A stretch of DNA of 64,000 bases. It comes from Leptospira tipperaryensis. Its GTDB lineage: Bacteria; Spirochaetota; Leptospiria; Leptospirales; Leptospiraceae. Below the pieces are notes generated by a model. It worked only from the letters and a program-made list of their open reading frames with translations. It searched no databases and was not told the DNA's origin. The stretch is taken from the NCBI RefSeq assembly GCF_001729245.1, contig NZ_CP015217.1:733501-797500 (forward strand), in the 5' to 3' direction. The position numbers and the translations under genes were made by a program. Every line of letters starts with the position of its first letter. Position 1 is the stretch's first letter. Shown here piece after piece: positions 62,164 through 64,000 of this stretch.

Positions 62164-64000
62164 ATGACACGTAACTTTATTTTTCAAAAAGGAAAGTCGG
62201 AAAAATTCTGGTCCATCGATTCTAACACAAAGTCCATTACCTATCGTCAAGGACAACGTTATGGAGAAGCGAAATCAAATACCGAAACGTTTGCTTCGGA
62301 AGAACTTTGTCAAAAAGAAGTGGAACGTCAGATCGCCGCTAAACTGAAAGAAGGTTTTGAAGAAGTTTCGATTCCCATTCGGAACGTAAACGTATTTGAT
62401 CTGAAGTTAGTAGAGGACGCAAGAAAACAAAAGAGCGAACGATTGAGTATCAACGTCCAAGGTTCCGCCGAACTCTTGGAAGAAGTCTGCGCCTTGGATT
62501 GGCTAAAACATCTGGAACTACAAAATGTATCTTCCATCTCCGAGAGCATCGGAAATTTTAAGAATCTGGATCATCTGGAAATCAAGGAAAGCAAATCTTT
62601 AAAATCGATACCGGAATCTCTAGGAGAATTGAAAAATCTAACTTGGTTGAGCGTGGAAAGAACCGCGATCGAATTTTTGCCCGAGTCTCTTGGAAAACTT
62701 TCCAATCTGAAACGATTGAATATACAACACAATGAAAATATAATAGAACTACCGAAGAGTATCGGTTCTCTGAAATCTCTGGAAACCCTCTGGGTGAGTT
62801 ACAATCGCGAAAATGATCGTTCCGACCAAAAGAAGGGTAGAAGCGCCATAGGAATTCCCGATTCCATCGGAGAACTCACACAGCTGACCGAATTATCTTT
62901 GAACTCCAATTTACTTTCGGACCTTCCGGCGGCGATCGGCAAACTTAAAAACTTAACCGACTTGGATTTGAACTTTAACAAGTTTACGGAGATTCCGAAA
63001 TGTATTTTCGAACTGGAGAATCTGGAAACCCTGGAGATAATCTATTCCCCTCTGAAACAGATACCATTAGAATTCTGTAATTTACTAAATCTTACTCGGT
63101 TTGATATCGAAGGCAATCAGGTCGAAAATATCCCGGAAGAGATCGTCTACGGAGGGATCGAGTCGATCCGAAATTTTTTAAATCCGTCGCCGGCCCAAAA
63201 ACAAGAGAAAGTTCCAGTCGCGGACCCGCTCGAACTAAAACAAAGCCTGGAACAACACAAGGGCGCTCTGGAAAAATTCTATCGAGCCGTTAAGGACAAG
63301 GCATACAAAGAAGATACGAAAAAGAAACTCGCCGCACTTCAGAGTTTTCTTTCCGGAGAAACGAACGAAATTCCAAAGGCGATCAACGAAGATCAGTACT
63401 ACTTTCAAGATCTTCCGAGCGTTTTGACTTCTTATCGAAAATGGACCACCGTAGATTTTAGAATTCTTTCCTACGTCACGCAAGGAGCTTGGTCCTTTAA
63501 AAAGAACAAAGACGGTTTTTTTGAATCCTTTTATCGATGGATGAAAAAGGAAGTCTTGGGTCATCCCGAGGACGAAACACTTTTTTCTGATATTCTTCAA
63601 ACACTCAAAGAATACGGAGTCGACGAAACAAAGATCCTCGTAGAAAGAAAACACGAGATCAGCGAAATGGCCCTCACTTCGGACAAAAAGGTCACTTCGT
63701 TCGGAAAATTTCTTCTTACAAACTTGGAAATATTGTTAAACGACTTCGTAGAAGCCGGCTTGCCTACTCAGTTCGTAGAACTTTTTGTTAAGGAAGGATT
63801 GGAGAAGATCCGTAACCACATTCCTAAAATCACCGGAATCAAAGAATACGACGGAAACGACGGTAAAAAACATGTTCCTTACAAGACGATCGAAATTCTT
63901 TGTAAGGCGTCTCCGGCGACGATCGAACCCATCCTAAACGATCATATTCAAAATATTGATTGTGTTTCTTGTAGAGCCGAGCTCGCTCGAATTCGCTACG
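62164..64000 (+). CDS. WGR-domain leucine-rich-repeat protein (C-terminus off window)
   Basis: An uninterrupted frame from the ATG at 62164 to the right edge, over 600 residues. The first 65 or so residues resemble a WGR domain (K-F-W-S-I-D, then Y-R-Q-G-Q-R-Y-G-E-A-K and a long helix). About ten leucine-rich repeats follow (about 115-335; L-P-E-S-L-G-K-L-S-N-L-K-R-L and L-P-A-A-I-G-K-L-K-N-L-T-D-L). A helical region after residue 350 resembles WGR-containing MolR/DUF4132-type proteins. It is soluble, with no signal peptide. LRR proteins with this repeat type are numerous in Leptospira; the WGR fusion suggests a nucleic-acid or ADP-ribose-related role, which is inference. Confidence 0.78.
   Translation, partial: MTRNFIFQKGKSEKFWSIDSNTKSITYRQGQRYGEAKSNTETFASEELCQKEVERQIAAKLKEGFEEVSIPIRNVNVFDLKLVEDARKQKSERLSINVQGSAELLEEVCALDWLKHLELQNVSSISESIGNFKNLDHLEIKESKSLKSIPESLGELKNLTWLSVERTAIEFLPESLGKLSNLKRLNIQHNENIIELPKSIGSLKSLETLWVSYNRENDRSDQKKGRSAIGIPDSIGELTQLTELSLNSNLLSDLPAAIGKLKNLTDLDLNFNKFTEIPKCIFELENLETLEIIYSPLKQIPLEFCNLLNLTRFDIEGNQVENIPEEIVYGGIESIRNFLNPSPAQKQEKVPVADPLELKQSLEQHKGALEKFYRAVKDKAYKEDTKKKLAALQSFLSGETNEIPKAINEDQYYFQDLPSVLTSYRKWTTVDFRILSYVTQGAWSFKKNKDGFFESFYRWMKKEVLGHPEDETLFSDILQTLKEYGVDETKILVERKHEISEMALTSDKKVTSFGKFLLTNLEILLNDFVEAGLPTQFVELFVKEGLEKIRNHIPKITGIKEYDGNDGKKHVPYKTIEILCKASPATIEPILNDHIQNIDCVSCRAELARIRY

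Overview
The window reads as chromosomal DNA of a Leptospira species, probably of the pathogenic clade. The grounds are: many lipoproteins with relaxed spirochaete lipoboxes; multi-TM AraC regulators; SpoIIE-type phosphatases; a complete kdpFABCDE operon; a lipoprotein di-heme cytochrome c peroxidase behind two PerR-like boxes; and AT-leaning coding sequence with dense genes on both strands. No rRNA, tRNA, CRISPR array or intact insertion sequence was seen.

Layout. 0-12.3 kb: a minus-strand ECF sigma / FecR anti-sigma / membrane-protein unit cut by the left edge, a lipoprotein, recQ, mnmC and a second lipoprotein, then plus-strand dusA and a 7TM-SpoIIE phosphatase. 12.7-20.9 kb looks like accessory DNA: an ArsR-AHSA1 pair with foreign-looking codon use, an acyl-CoA synthetase, an AraC regulator, a pirin, an SDR divergent from an XRE regulator, then about 1.1 kb of decayed sequence with an RHS-core remnant. 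20.9-34.9 kb: an MBL-fold hydrolase, the peroxide-defence peroxidase, a broken HEPN/MNT toxin-antitoxin pair, citrate synthase divergent from a membrane AraC regulator, an M24 peptidase, a three-gene lipid-type operon (diiron-like PF10118 protein, SDR, epoxide-hydrolase-like protein), an outer-membrane protein, an NlpC/P60 hydrolase, a second epoxide-hydrolase-like protein and an RlmK-like rRNA methyltransferase. 35-53.2 kb, almost all minus strand: an EAL phosphodiesterase, the kdp operon including a 29-residue KdpF, a 1736-residue pseudokinase/ATPase/GAF/SpoIIE regulator, and a flavoprotein plus acetoacetate-decarboxylase-like pair. 53.9-64 kb: a secreted repeat protein, a tight operon (SUMF1-like, lipoprotein, multi-TM protein), an M14 carboxypeptidase coupled to an EamA transporter, a frameshifted second cytochrome c peroxidase, and a WGR-LRR protein running off the right edge.

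Themes. Signalling is heavily represented: ECF/FecR, two SpoIIE phosphatases, EAL, KdpDE, two AraC proteins, ArsR and XRE. Peroxide defence appears once intact and regulated and once as a relic. Several small systems are visibly decaying (HEPN, RHS, the second peroxidase). The least familiar intact units are the flavoprotein/decarboxylase-like pair next to the pseudokinase regulator, the SUMF1-lipoprotein-membrane operon, and the WGR-LRR protein. All family calls come from reading motifs by eye; no database search was run.
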